Source of the DNA: Hafnia paralvei ATCC 29927
GTDB taxonomy: Bacteria; Pseudomonadota; Gammaproteobacteria; Enterobacterales; Enterobacteriaceae
Length of the DNA stretch: 27,384 bases
Assembly (NCBI RefSeq): GCF_001655005.1
Contig: NZ_LXET01000060.1
Span: 1-27,384, forward strand
Direction: 5' to 3'
Made by a program: the position numbers and the translations under genes
Notes under the pieces: model-generated
Databases searched by the model: none
The model's input: the letters and a program-made list of their open reading frames with translations, nothing else
Told to the model about the DNA's origin: nothing
In this document: piece after piece, positions 6,949 through 18,753 of the stretch
Numbering within the stretch: the first letter of the stretch is position 1
Layout: every line of letters begins with the position of its first letter

Positions 6949-7728
6949 TTATTCGCTTTCAGCCTCATCTCGGCACTGTGCTACGGTATCTTCAATCAAA
7001 CGACGCGCCACGGTTCCAGGCGGCGGTAGTTGTGGCAGATTGTCATAGCGATACCAGTTTGCATTCAATAACTCTTTTGGATCGTGCTTGAGCTCACCGC
7101 CTGCATAATCAGCCATAAACGCCATCATCAGCGAATGTGGGAATGGCCAAGGCTGTGAGGCGACATAGCGCAAATTCTTAATTCGAACGTTACTCTCTTC
7201 CATGATTTCACGCGCCGCAGCCTCTTCCAGAGTCTCTCCCACTTCGACAAAACCGGCGAGCACCGTATGAATACCGTTACGATGCCGTTTATGCTGAGCC
7301 AGCAAGATTTCATCTCCGCGGCGAATCGCCACAATAATGCAGGGCGCAATTTGTGGGTAATAACGCTGACGGCAGTGAGGACACATACATGCCCACTCAG
7401 AGCGGCTGGTGTACATCTCATGCCCACAATAGCCGCAGAAGGTATGGGAGCGAAAGAATTCCGCTAGCTGAACGCCGCGGCCAACAAGCTGGAAAAGACC
7501 ACGATCCACGTCGATAAGCTGGCGAACGGACGTCATATCCTGACTACGTGACTCTTCCAGCAACCACATTGGATGTCCTTCCCACTCACCGATTTGGTGC
7601 GCTTTTTTGGTGCTTAATTGCCATTGTTGTGCAGTGCCAAAAGGCAGCTCCCCACGAGGTAACCAGACCTTGCCCTCACGGCTGATAACCCACCAGCCGG
7701 TGTCATCATCTTTTAACTGTTGTTCCAT
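6949..7728 (-). CDS. nudC: NADH pyrophosphatase / NAD-capped RNA decapping hydrolase
   Basis: NudC hydrolyses NADH to NMNH and AMP and removes the 5' NAD cap from RNA. The four zinc ligands are present: FCGYCGH gives Cys98 and Cys101, and CMCPHC gives Cys116 and Cys119. The Nudix box lies at about 159-181 (GFVEVGETLEEAAAREIMEE) with the metal-binding Glu residues intact. The SQPWPFPHS motif identifies the NADH-specific subfamily. One oddity is EESNV, where the Nudix consensus and, from memory, E. coli have Gly in place of Asn180. Length is 259 residues. It is divergent from rsd and is probably the first gene of a nudC-hemE-nfi unit. Confidence 0.97.
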   Translation of the reverse strand: MEQQLKDDDTGWWVISREGKVWLPRGELPFGTAQQWQLSTKKAHQIGEWEGHPMWLLEESRSQDMTSVRQLIDVDRGLFQLVGRGVQLAEFFRSHTFCGYCGHEMYTSRSEWACMCPHCRQRYYPQIAPCIIVAIRRGDEILLAQHKRHRNGIHTVLAGFVEVGETLEEAAAREIMEESNVRIKNLRYVASQPWPFPHSLMMAFMADYAGGELKHDPKELLNANWYRYDNLPQLPPPGTVARRLIEDTVAQCRDEAESE

Positions 7729-7806
7729 ATCTTTGACATTAAACCTCTGCTAATCTGGCATTCGATTGTTGCTAATTTGTAACATTTACCTCATGGAGTT
7801 GAATAT

Positions 7807-8322
7807 ATGCTCAACCGTCTCGAACATCTGACTCAACGCGTAGGTGGTAGTCATGAATTAATCGACCAATGGCTACAAGCCCGAAAGGAACTGCTCGTAG
7901 CCTACTGCGCACTGGTCGGAATAAAACCAAACAAAGAAAAGCATACCCCGCTTAATGAAAAAGCGTTGGAGAACTTTTGTCACAATTTGGTGGATTATCT
8001 CTCTGCTGGCCACTTCCATGTTTACGATCGTATCGTAGAACTCGTTGGAGGTGACGATAGCCCGCACATGGCGGTAACAAAAAAAATCTATCCAGCACTG
8101 CACGATAATACCAAGCTCATTATGGCCTTTCACGACCGCTTTACCGATGATGAGCTAAACGAAGAAGAGTGCCTAGCACTCCACGACGCACTATCACATA
8201 TTGGTGAAACACTAGCGGCTCGTTTTGCCTTAGAAGATAACCTAATTCAAATCGCCTATGACATCTGGCAAGCAAACACGCCTGCCGCTGATAATGACGA
8301 TTCATTAGCTCGCCCAGCATAA
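7807..8322 (+). CDS. rsd: Regulator of sigma D (anti-sigma-70 factor)
   Basis: Rsd binds region 4 of sigma-70 and favours use of alternative sigma factors in stationary phase; it also stimulates SpoT in E. coli. The Rsd/AlgQ-family body is clear: MLNRLEHLTQRVGGSHELID at the start, RKELLVAYCALVG, NLVDYLSAGHFHVYDRIV, and TKKIYPALHDNTKLIMAFHD. At 171 residues it is longer than the 158 of E. coli, through a C-terminal acidic/alanine tail (after DIWQANTP). GGAG at 7795-7798 precedes the ATG by 8 bases. It is transcribed divergently from nudC. I did not find a convincing -10/-35 pair in the 78-bp spacer. Confidence 0.96.
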   Translation: MLNRLEHLTQRVGGSHELIDQWLQARKELLVAYCALVGIKPNKEKHTPLNEKALENFCHNLVDYLSAGHFHVYDRIVELVGGDDSPHMAVTKKIYPALHDNTKLIMAFHDRFTDDELNEEECLALHDALSHIGETLAARFALEDNLIQIAYDIWQANTPAADNDDSLARPA

Positions 8323-8363
8323 TTTTTTGAAAGTAGCATAGACATTACAGCTTAGTTAACAGC

Positions 8364-8392
8364 TTGCAGTTTTGTCTTCCCGCTCCTACACT
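8364..8392 (+). promoter_or_regulatory. Promoter of the thi operon
   Basis: TTGCAG (8364-8369), a 17-bp spacer and TACACT (8387-8392) form a good sigma-70 promoter. Initiation about 7 bases later falls near 8399, at the first strand of the riboswitch P1 helix, so the transcript would begin with the aptamer. Confidence 0.75.
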
Positions 8393-8397
8393 GGGCG

Positions 8398-8507
8398 CTC
8401 TTGTCGGAGTGCCTAGTGAGCGGGAAAAGTTTTCCCCTACAGGCTGAGACCGTTAATTCGGGATCCGCGGAACCTGATCGGGTTAATACCCGCGAAGGGA
8501 ACAAGAG
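8398..8507 (+). ncRNA. TPP riboswitch aptamer (thi box)
   Basis: The conserved thi-box blocks are in order: CGGAGTGCC, GGCTGAGAC, and GAACCTGATCGGGTTAATAC followed by CGCGAAGGGAACAAG. P1 is CTCTTGT (8398-8404) with ACAAGAG (8501-8507). P3 is the GGGAAAA/TTTTCCC hairpin at 8422-8436. P5 includes CGGG/CCCG around TTAATA. Thiamine pyrophosphate binding to this element represses thiC operons in enterobacteria (established for the family). Confidence 0.97.
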
Positions 8508-8517
8508 TAATCTATTA

Positions 8518-8641
8518 TCACCTACCAGCAATCTATCGAGATCTGACTGGGTGACGGCTATCCATTACTCCCTCCGAGCTCCAGACAAGCAATTCTCCAA
8601 CTTGATTTTTTAATCACTGTTAAACCAGAACACTGGTAGGA
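8518..8641 (+). promoter_or_regulatory. Riboswitch expression platform: anti-SD / SD of thiC
   Basis: CCTACCAG (8521-8528), just after the aptamer, is perfectly complementary to CTGGTAGG (8633-8640), which contains the thiC Shine-Dalgarno (GGTAGGA, 8635-8641). The same strand can instead pair locally: TCACC (8518-8522) with GGTGA (8550-8554) and CAG (8526-8528) with CTG (8547-8549), bulging TAC, with an ATCT/AGAT inner stem. The two folds are exclusive, which suggests translational control. CAAG/CTTG (8587-8604) before a six-T run is only a weak terminator candidate. Confidence 0.65.
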
Positions 8642-8648
8642 ATTTGCT

Positions 8649-10598
8649 ATGTCTATGAATAACAATGAAACAATTCGTACTCCGCTTTCTCGTCGCGAGC
8701 AACGCGCAGAAGCACAGAGTTTTATCGATCATCTGCGCGGTGAGGCCTATCCAAACTCGCAACGTATTTATCTAACGGGTTCGCGTAGTGATATTCGCGT
8801 ACCGATGCGCGAAATTCAGCTCAGTCCAACGTTGCTTGGCGGCAGCAAAGATAACCCGCAATACGAACCCAACGAACCAATCCCTGTCTATGACACTGCG
8901 GGGCCTTATGGCGACCCCCATGCTGAACTTGACGTGCGCAGCGGGTTAAAACCACTCCGTGATCGCTGGATCGCAGAACGCGATGATACCGAATCGCTGG
9001 AACAGCTCAGCTCCGCCTACACACAGCAACGCTTAGCCGATGAAGGTTTAGATCATTTACGCTTCGAGAACCTGCCACAGCCACGGCGCGCGAAATCAGG
9101 TAAATGCGTTACACAGCTCCACTACGCTCGACAAGGTATCATCACGCCCGAAATGGAGTTCATTGCCATTCGCGAAAATATGGGGCGCGAACGTATCCGT
9201 GGTGAAGTGCTGCGGCAGCAGCATCCAGGACAAAATTTTGGGGCACTGCTGCCAAAAGATATCACCGCCGAATTTGTCCGGAGCGAAGTGGCTGCTGGTC
9301 GCGCCATTATCCCTTCCAATATCAATCACCCTGAGTCTGAGCCGATGATTATTGGCCGTAACTTTCTGGTGAAGGTCAATGCCAACATTGGTAACTCAGC
9401 GGTCACTTCTTCGATAGAAGAAGAGGTCGAAAAACTGGTTTGGTCAACGCGCTGGGGAGCAGACACCGTTATGGACCTGTCCACTGGCCGCTATATTCAT
9501 GAAACTCGCGAATGGATCTTACGCAACAGCCCGGTTCCTATCGGCACCGTTCCAATCTATCAAGCGTTAGAGAAAGTTAACGGCATTGCCGAGAACCTAA
9601 ACTGGGAAATATTCCGCGATACACTCTTAGAACAAGCTGAACAAGGCGTAGACTATTTCACCATTCATGCGGGAGTGCTGTTGCGGTATGTCCCAATGAC
9701 CGCTAAACGTCTAACCGGTATCGTTTCACGCGGTGGCTCTATCATGGCGAAATGGTGCCTTTCACATCATAAAGAGAATTTCCTGTACGAGCGATTCCGC
9801 GAAATCTGCCAAATCTGCGCAGCCTATGACGTTGCATTATCCTTGGGTGACGGCCTGCGTCCGGGTTCAATTCAAGACGCCAATGACGAAGCACAATTTG
9901 CTGAACTACACACACTTGGTGAACTGACTAAAATTGCTTGGGAATATGACGTACAAGTCATGATTGAAGGACCAGGGCATGTGCCGATGCAAATGATCCG
10001 CCGTAACATGACCGAAGAGTTGGAGCATTGCCACGAGGCGCCATTCTATACATTAGGTCCGTTAACGACAGATATTGCTCCCGGCTATGACCATTTCACT
10101 TCAGGTATTGGTGCCGCCATGATTGGTTGGTTTGGCTGTGCCATGCTGTGTTACGTCACACCAAAAGAGCATTTAGGTTTACCCAATAAAGAAGACGTAA
10201 AACAGGGGCTGATCACTTACAAGATCGCAGCCCACGCAGCAGATCTTGCCAAAGGGCATCCTGGAGCTCAGATCCGTGATAATGCCATGTCTAAAGCTCG
10301 CTTCGAATTTCGCTGGGAAGATCAATTCAATCTGGCACTTGATCCTCACACCGCTCGAGCTTATCACGACGAAACCCTGCCACAAGAATCAGGCAAAGTG
10401 GCACATTTCTGTTCAATGTGCGGGCCAAAATTCTGTTCGATGAAAATCTCTCAGGAAGTGCGCGACTATGCTGCCAAACAAGAAGCTTCGGCGCCGCAGC
10501 CCGTAGAAATAGGCATGGCGCAGATGTCAGAGGCTTTTCGTGCTAAAGGCGGCGAGATTTACCACACCACCAGCGATCTGCAGACGGAGAAAAACTGA
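8649..10598 (+). CDS. thiC: Phosphomethylpyrimidine synthase (HMP-P synthase)
   Basis: ThiC is a radical-SAM enzyme that rearranges the purine intermediate aminoimidazole ribotide into hydroxymethylpyrimidine phosphate. It thus links thiamine to the purine pathway encoded elsewhere in this window. The C-terminal CSMCGPKFC provides the unusual CxxCx4C cluster ligands Cys588, Cys591 and Cys596. GPGHVPMQMIRRNM, TTDIAPGYDHFTSGIG and the N-terminal YDTAGPYGDP are further signatures. Length is 649 residues against 631 in E. coli. The start follows GGTAGGA by 7 bases; a second in-frame ATG lies two codons in. It is the first gene of the operon and directly controlled by the TPP riboswitch. Its TGA overlaps the thiE ATG by one base. 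Confidence 0.98.
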   Translation: MSMNNNETIRTPLSRREQRAEAQSFIDHLRGEAYPNSQRIYLTGSRSDIRVPMREIQLSPTLLGGSKDNPQYEPNEPIPVYDTAGPYGDPHAELDVRSGLKPLRDRWIAERDDTESLEQLSSAYTQQRLADEGLDHLRFENLPQPRRAKSGKCVTQLHYARQGIITPEMEFIAIRENMGRERIRGEVLRQQHPGQNFGALLPKDITAEFVRSEVAAGRAIIPSNINHPESEPMIIGRNFLVKVNANIGNSAVTSSIEEEVEKLVWSTRWGADTVMDLSTGRYIHETREWILRNSPVPIGTVPIYQALEKVNGIAENLNWEIFRDTLLEQAEQGVDYFTIHAGVLLRYVPMTAKRLTGIVSRGGSIMAKWCLSHHKENFLYERFREICQICAAYDVALSLGDGLRPGSIQDANDEAQFAELHTLGELTKIAWEYDVQVMIEGPGHVPMQMIRRNMTEELEHCHEAPFYTLGPLTTDIAPGYDHFTSGIGAAMIGWFGCAMLCYVTPKEHLGLPNKEDVKQGLITYKIAAHAADLAKGHPGAQIRDNAMSKARFEFRWEDQFNLALDPHTARAYHDETLPQESGKVAHFCSMCGPKFCSMKISQEVRDYAAKQEASAPQPVEIGMAQMSEAFRAKGGEIYHTTSDLQTEKN

Positions 10599-11260
10599 TG
10601 GCTCCGTTAACTCATTCTCGCACCGCCCCCTTTCCTTCTACCGAACAACGCCTTGGTCTTTACCCCGTCGTTGATAGCGTTGAGTGGATCGAACGTCTGC
10701 TAAAGGCGGGAGTGCGCACTATCCAGCTACGCATCAAAGACCAAAGCGAAAATGCGGTGGAAACCGATATCGCGCAGGCTATCGCACTGGGTCGACACTA
10801 TCAGGCGCGTTTGTTTATCAACGACTACTGGCAGCTCGCTATCAAACACCGTGCCTACGGCGTTCACCTCGGACAGGAAGACCTAGATACCGCTGATTTA
10901 TCCGCAATCAGCGACGCTCATCTCAGACTCGGTCTCTCAACCCACGATGATATCGAAATGGATCGCGCTCTATCCTATCGCCCCTCCTACATTGCACTGG
11001 GACATATATTTCCGACCCAAACCAAGCTGATGCCTTCAGCCCCTCAGGGGCTGGTTGACCTCAAACGTCAAGTCGCGCGTATTCCTGATTACTCTACCGT
11101 TGCCATTGGCGGTATCAGCATCGATCGCGTACCAGCAGTGCTTGAGTGTGGTGTCGGCAGCGTTGCCGTGGTTAGCGCGATCACTCAGGCGCAAGACTGG
11201 CTGGCAGCAACCGATACGCTATTGCAGCTGATAGAAAACAGGAGAGCCAACGATGCTTAG
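10598..11260 (+). CDS. thiE: Thiamine-phosphate synthase
   Basis: ThiE couples HMP pyrophosphate to thiazole phosphate to form thiamine phosphate. It is a TIM-barrel protein of 220 residues (about 211 in E. coli). Visible family blocks are LYPVVDS at the first strand, GVRTIQLRIKD, FINDYWQLA, GVHLGQEDL, RLGLSTHD, YIALGHIFPTQTK and VAIGGIS. The start overlaps the thiC stop (TGATG), with GGAG at about 10585-10588, so it is translationally coupled. Its last 8 bases overlap thiF. ThiE joins the products of thiC and thiFSGH, which explains its place between them. Confidence 0.97.
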   Translation: MAPLTHSRTAPFPSTEQRLGLYPVVDSVEWIERLLKAGVRTIQLRIKDQSENAVETDIAQAIALGRHYQARLFINDYWQLAIKHRAYGVHLGQEDLDTADLSAISDAHLRLGLSTHDDIEMDRALSYRPSYIALGHIFPTQTKLMPSAPQGLVDLKRQVARIPDYSTVAIGGISIDRVPAVLECGVGSVAVVSAITQAQDWLAATDTLLQLIENRRANDA

Positions 11261-12005
11261 CGATCAAGACTTCATGCGCTATAGTCGCCAACTTCTACTG
11301 GAAGAAATTGGCCCTCAAGGACAAGAAAAACTCAGTACCAGCAGCGTACTCATCGTGGGGCTTGGCGGATTAGGAACGCCGGCAGCAATGTATCTTGCCG
11401 CGGCAGGAATCGGTAAGATCATACTTGCTGATGGTGATCGCCTGCACATCAGCAATCTTCAGCGTCAGATCCTATATCGAACCGACGATCTTGGACGGTC
11501 AAAGGTAGAAACGGCCAAGCATCACTTACGAGAACTTAATCCTCAGGTTGAATTGATAACACTGCCCGAGCATTTAGAATACGCTTCCCTAGCCAAAGCC
11601 ATAGCGCATGCAGATTTAATCCTCGATTGTAGCGATAACATGCCCACACGTCAGGCGGTGAACGCCGCTTGCGTTGCGCAGGCTAAACCATTGATTAGTG
11701 GCAGTGCAGTGGGATTCGGCGGCCAACTGATGGTGATTGAACCACCATACGATCAGGGCTGCTATCGGTGTCTGTGGCCAGACGACATTGAACCACAGCG
11801 CAACTGCCGCAATGCTGGTGTCCTTGGCCCCGTCGTTGGCGTTATCGGTACGCTACAGGCTCTTGAAGCCATCAAAATGCTGGCAGGAATACCCTCGGCC
11901 CTGTCAGGGAAACTGCGTTTATTCGATGGCCGCCAACAAAGCTGGCGCACCTTCAGCTTAAAACGCTCTCCAACCTGCCCCGTCTGCGGAGGCATCGCCG
12001 CATGA
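11253..12005 (+). CDS. thiF: ThiS adenylyltransferase
   Basis: ThiF is an E1-like enzyme that adenylates the C-terminal glycine of ThiS so that sulfur can be added. The Rossmann ATP loop is VGLGGLG (about 35-41), followed by LADGDRLHISNLQRQ. DCSDNMPTR follows. Two CxxC zinc pairs are present (Cys170/Cys173 and Cys242/Cys245). NCRNAGVLGP carries Cys185, matching the cysteine that forms a conjugate with ThiS in E. coli. Length is 250 residues. It overlaps thiE by 8 bases and thiS by 4 (ATGA). AGGAG precedes the ATG by about 9 bases. Confidence 0.97.
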   Translation: MLSDQDFMRYSRQLLLEEIGPQGQEKLSTSSVLIVGLGGLGTPAAMYLAAAGIGKIILADGDRLHISNLQRQILYRTDDLGRSKVETAKHHLRELNPQVELITLPEHLEYASLAKAIAHADLILDCSDNMPTRQAVNAACVAQAKPLISGSAVGFGGQLMVIEPPYDQGCYRCLWPDDIEPQRNCRNAGVLGPVVGVIGTLQALEAIKMLAGIPSALSGKLRLFDGRQQSWRTFSLKRSPTCPVCGGIAA

Positions 12006-12202
12006 AGATTATGGTTAACGATGAATGTGTCACCCTCAGCGCAGCTACCAGCGTTGAATCGTTGTTGCTCCAGTTAGGTCGCTATCAGCAGGGCACTGCT
12101 CTAGCACTCAATCAAACCATTCTCCCGCGCGAAAATTGGGCGACGCAACAGCTAGCCGAAGGAGATGAAGTGGTGGTATTCCAAGCAATTGCCGGAGGTT
12201 AA
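12002..12202 (+). CDS. thiS: Sulfur carrier protein ThiS
   Basis: ThiS is a 66-residue ubiquitin-fold protein that carries sulfur as a C-terminal thiocarboxylate for thiazole synthesis. It ends in the required Gly-Gly (VVVFQAIAGG). The beta-grasp pattern (MVNDECVTL, then GTALALNQTILPRENW) fits the family. It starts inside the thiF stop (ATGA overlap), with GGAGG a few bases upstream inside thiF, so it is coupled to thiF. ThiG follows after one base. Confidence 0.97.
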   Translation: MKIMVNDECVTLSAATSVESLLLQLGRYQQGTALALNQTILPRENWATQQLAEGDEVVVFQAIAGG

Positions 12203-12203
12203 G

Positions 12204-12983
12204 ATGCTACAAATTGCAGATAAAACTTTTTCATCACGTCTGTTTACTGGAACAGGAAAGTTTTCCTCGGCGGATAAAATGCTAGCGGCATTGCATGAGT
12301 CGGGTTCGCAGCTCATCACTATGGCGATGAAACGTGTCGATCTGAAAAGCGGCAATGACGCCATTCTTGCGCCTCTGCTTCAGCTAGGCGCAAACCTGCT
12401 TCCGAATACCTCAGGTGCAAAAACGGCAGAAGAAGCCATTTTTGCCGCAAAACTAGCGCGAGAAGCCCTTGGTACTCACTGGATAAAACTGGAAATTCAC
12501 CCCGACGTTCGCTATCTGCTACCTGATCCTATCGAAACACTTAAAGCGGCCGAAATATTAGTAGAAGAAGGATTTGTGGTTCTTCCCTACTGCGCCGCCG
12601 ATCCTGTTCTCTGTAAACGTTTAGAGGAGGTGGGCTGCGCGGCGGTGATGCCTCTTGGTTCGCCTATCGGTTCCAATCAGGGAATTATTACCCGCGATTT
12701 TCTGCAAATCATCATAGAGCAAGCCAAAGTCCCTGTCATAGTTGATGCTGGGATCGGCGCACCAAGCCATGCAAGTGCAGCAATGGAGCTCGGTGCTGAT
12801 GCCGTTTTGGTTAACACAGCCATTGCAGTGGCTCGCGATCCTATAGCAATGGCTAAAGCGTTCAGGCTTGCGGTCGAAGCGGGACGAATCGCTTATCAAA
12901 GCGGATTAGGACGCCAAAGTTTCCAAGCAAACGCCACCAGCCCATTAACGGGTTTCTTGCACACCATGAAACAGGATACCTAA
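12204..12983 (+). CDS. thiG: Thiazole synthase
   Basis: ThiG condenses deoxyxylulose 5-phosphate, dehydroglycine (from ThiH) and the ThiS thiocarboxylate into thiazole phosphate. The start chosen is ATG 12204, five bases after GGAGG (12194-12198). The frame is open back to 12165, but that would overlap thiS and add residues absent from the family. From this start the protein is 259 residues (256 in E. coli). The Schiff-base lysine is Lys95 in HWIKLEIHPD. The TIM-barrel phosphate-binding blocks VMPLGSPIGSNQGI, VDAGIGAPSHA and GADAVLVNTAIA are intact. It is transcribed with thiS and thiH, its direct partners. Confidence 0.97.
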   Translation: MLQIADKTFSSRLFTGTGKFSSADKMLAALHESGSQLITMAMKRVDLKSGNDAILAPLLQLGANLLPNTSGAKTAEEAIFAAKLAREALGTHWIKLEIHPDVRYLLPDPIETLKAAEILVEEGFVVLPYCAADPVLCKRLEEVGCAAVMPLGSPIGSNQGIITRDFLQIIIEQAKVPVIVDAGIGAPSHASAAMELGADAVLVNTAIAVARDPIAMAKAFRLAVEAGRIAYQSGLGRQSFQANATSPLTGFLHTMKQDT

Positions 12984-12985
12984 CC

Positions 12986-14116
12986 GTGGAAACATTCACT
13001 CAACGCTGGCAGCAGTTAGATTGGGATGATATTGGGCTTAGGATCAACAGCAAAACTAACGCCGACGTAGAGCGTGCATTACAGACTTTTCGCCCCGACC
13101 GTGAAGACATGCTGGCTCTACTTTCGCCTGCGGCGGCACACTACCTTGAGCCTATGGCACGCAAGGCTCAACAGCTCACACGCCAACGCTTCGGCAATAC
13201 GGTAGGTTTTTACGTCCCGCTCTACCTTTCTAATCTGTGTGCTAACGACTGCACCTATTGCGGTTTTTCTATGAGTAACCGGCTAAAGCGTAAGACGTTG
13301 GATGCCGAAGAAATTGAGCACGAATGCACGGCTATTCGCGCCATGGGATTCGACAGCCTGTTGCTCGTCACCGGTGAACATCAAGCAAAAGTGGGGATGG
13401 ATTACTTTCGTCAGCATTTGCCGCAGATTCGTCGCCATTTCAGTTCACTTATGATGGAGGTTCAACCGCTAGCACAGGATGAATATGCGGAGTTAAAAAC
13501 GCTGGGGCTGGATGGCGTAATGGTATATCAGGAAACCTATCATCCTTCGGTTTATGCACAACACCATCTCAAAGGGAACAAGCAAGATTTCTTCTGGCGA
13601 TTGGAAACACCCGATCGGCTAGGAAAAGCAGGGATCGACAAGATCGGGATCGGTGCGCTGATTGGACTGTCTGACAACTGGCGTACAGACTGCTTCATGG
13701 TTGCGGAGCATTTAACATGGCTACAGCAGACCTATTGGCAAAGCCGGTACTCCATTTCTTTCCCGCGTCTACGCCCATGTACTGGAGGTATAGAACCTGC
13801 ATCCATTATGGATGAAGCTCAGTTAGTACAAACTATCTGTGCATTCCGGCTATTTGCACCAGAGATCGAACTGTCACTCTCTACCCGTGAATCGCCTGCG
13901 TTTAGAGATAACGTCGTGCCACTTGCAATCAATAACGTCAGTGCGTTTTCAAAAACTCAGCCGGGAGGATATGCCGATAACCATCCAGAATTAGAGCAGT
14001 TTACGCCACACGATGCCCGTACTCCCGCCCAAGTGGCAAATGTACTTTTATCATCGGGGCTACAGCCGGTATGGAAAGATTGGGATGGATATTTGGGAAG
14101 AGGTACACATCGCTAG
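12986..14116 (+). CDS. thiH: 2-iminoacetate synthase (tyrosine lyase)
   Basis: ThiH is a radical-SAM enzyme that cleaves tyrosine to p-cresol and dehydroglycine, the glycine unit of thiazole in aerobic-facultative enterobacteria. The CxxxCxxC cluster is CANDCTYC with Cys85, Cys89 and Cys92. GVMVYQETYH, RPCTGGIEPAS, LSLSTRES and AFSKTQPGGYADNHPELEQF match E. coli closely. Length is 376 residues against 377. The start is GTG at 12986, two bases after the thiG stop, with AGGAT about 9 bases upstream; the sequence aligns with E. coli ThiH from this residue. It is the last gene of the thi operon and convergent with rpoC. Confidence 0.97.
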   Translation: METFTQRWQQLDWDDIGLRINSKTNADVERALQTFRPDREDMLALLSPAAAHYLEPMARKAQQLTRQRFGNTVGFYVPLYLSNLCANDCTYCGFSMSNRLKRKTLDAEEIEHECTAIRAMGFDSLLLVTGEHQAKVGMDYFRQHLPQIRRHFSSLMMEVQPLAQDEYAELKTLGLDGVMVYQETYHPSVYAQHHLKGNKQDFFWRLETPDRLGKAGIDKIGIGALIGLSDNWRTDCFMVAEHLTWLQQTYWQSRYSISFPRLRPCTGGIEPASIMDEAQLVQTICAFRLFAPEIELSLSTRESPAFRDNVVPLAINNVSAFSKTQPGGYADNHPELEQFTPHDARTPAQVANVLLSSGLQPVWKDWDGYLGRGTHR

Positions 14117-14136
14117 AGGCAAAAAATGTAACGGAT

Positions 14137-14178
14137 GCAGTTATCTGTCAATAGCCATTCGAATGATGAGATAACTGC
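14137..14178. repeat. Inverted repeat after thiH (10-bp arms)
   Basis: GCAGTTATCT (14137-14146) and AGATAACTGC (14169-14178) are perfect complements separated by 22 bases. No U-tract follows on either side, so it is not a standard terminator. It is not a repeat family I recognise. Confidence 0.6.
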
Positions 14179-14213
14179 GTGAAAATATAAATTAGGCGGC
14201 ATAACGTTCCTCT

Positions 14214-14236
14214 ATCGATGTAGTTCGAACATCGAT
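14214..14236. repeat. Inverted repeat (8-bp arms) in the thiH-rpoC spacer
   Basis: ATCGATGT (14214-14221) and ACATCGAT (14229-14236) form a perfect stem with loop AGTTCGA. No U-tract follows. It may be an operator-like palindrome or part of a mRNA 3' end; the sequence does not decide. Confidence 0.5.
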
Positions 14237-14274
14237 CGGAGCGCATTCATCCCCTAAGCTTCGCTAACCAAAAC

Positions 14275-14308
14275 AGAATAACCGAGTTTCTATGGCTCGG
14301 TTATTCTT
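14275..14308 (+). terminator. Putative thi operon terminator
   Basis: AGAATAACCGAG (14275-14286) and CTCGGTTATTCT (14296-14307) form a 12-bp perfect stem with a 9-base loop, followed by TCC. The 3' arm itself is U-rich (GGTTATTCTT), as in terminators whose tract overlaps the stem. It could work in both directions. Confidence 0.65.
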
Positions 14309-14343
14309 CCTCCGGCTACGACTAACGCTTAAATCTCAGGCAT

Positions 14344-14373
14344 AAAAAAACCGCTCCAAAGAGCGGTTTTTAT
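14344..14373 (-). terminator. rpoC terminator
   Basis: On the minus strand AAAACCGCTC-TTTG-GAGCGGTTTT is followed by further Ts (14350-14344), a textbook intrinsic terminator just after the rpoC stop. The A and T flanks make it bidirectional, so it also backs up termination of thiH transcripts. Confidence 0.95.
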
Positions 14374-14390
14374 TAGGCTTGGATCAACGA

Positions 14391-18611
<4,221 letters not shown>

Positions 18612-18641
18612 GGATTGGCTCCTGTCGGAGTTAGACCTGTT

Positions 18642-18720
18642 GGGCATTCGGATACCACCCAAATGCCCCTGTGACCAGTGCAACCACTGACTAAGCACCC
18701 CGCTTTCACAGGGCGCTTAG
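18642..18720 (-). other. Three hairpins in the rpoB-rpoC spacer
   Basis: In minus-strand order from rpoB, CTAAGCGCCC pairs with a GGGTGCTTAG arm (within 18691-18720, one G-U pair and a bulged G). CAGTG-GTTG-CACTG is at 18689-18676. GGGCATT/AATGCCC is at 18668-18642 with a 13-base loop. None has a U-tract, so they should not terminate transcription. Roles in mRNA processing or stability are inference. Confidence 0.6.
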
Positions 18721-18753
18721 CGGCTGGTGTTACTTATAATTCGAATGAACGAA

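Noticed and set aside
8379..8424. 7-bp complement CCCGCTC / GAGCGGG near the TPP aptamer
   Set aside because: The 5' arm lies upstream of the predicted transcription start (about 8399), so it would not be in the RNA, and the 3' arm is used by aptamer helices.
8401..8613. 70-codon open frame in the thiC leader
   Set aside because: It starts with TTG inside the TPP aptamer, lacks a Shine-Dalgarno, and the sequence is explained by riboswitch structure.
12165..12203. Upstream in-frame ATG for thiG
   Set aside because: It lies inside thiS and adds 13 residues without family support; ATG 12204 has an ideal GGAGG spacing.
18612..18698. 29-residue N-terminal extension of RpoC
   Set aside because: It runs through the intercistronic hairpins and the AGGAG; GTG 18611 matches the known start.
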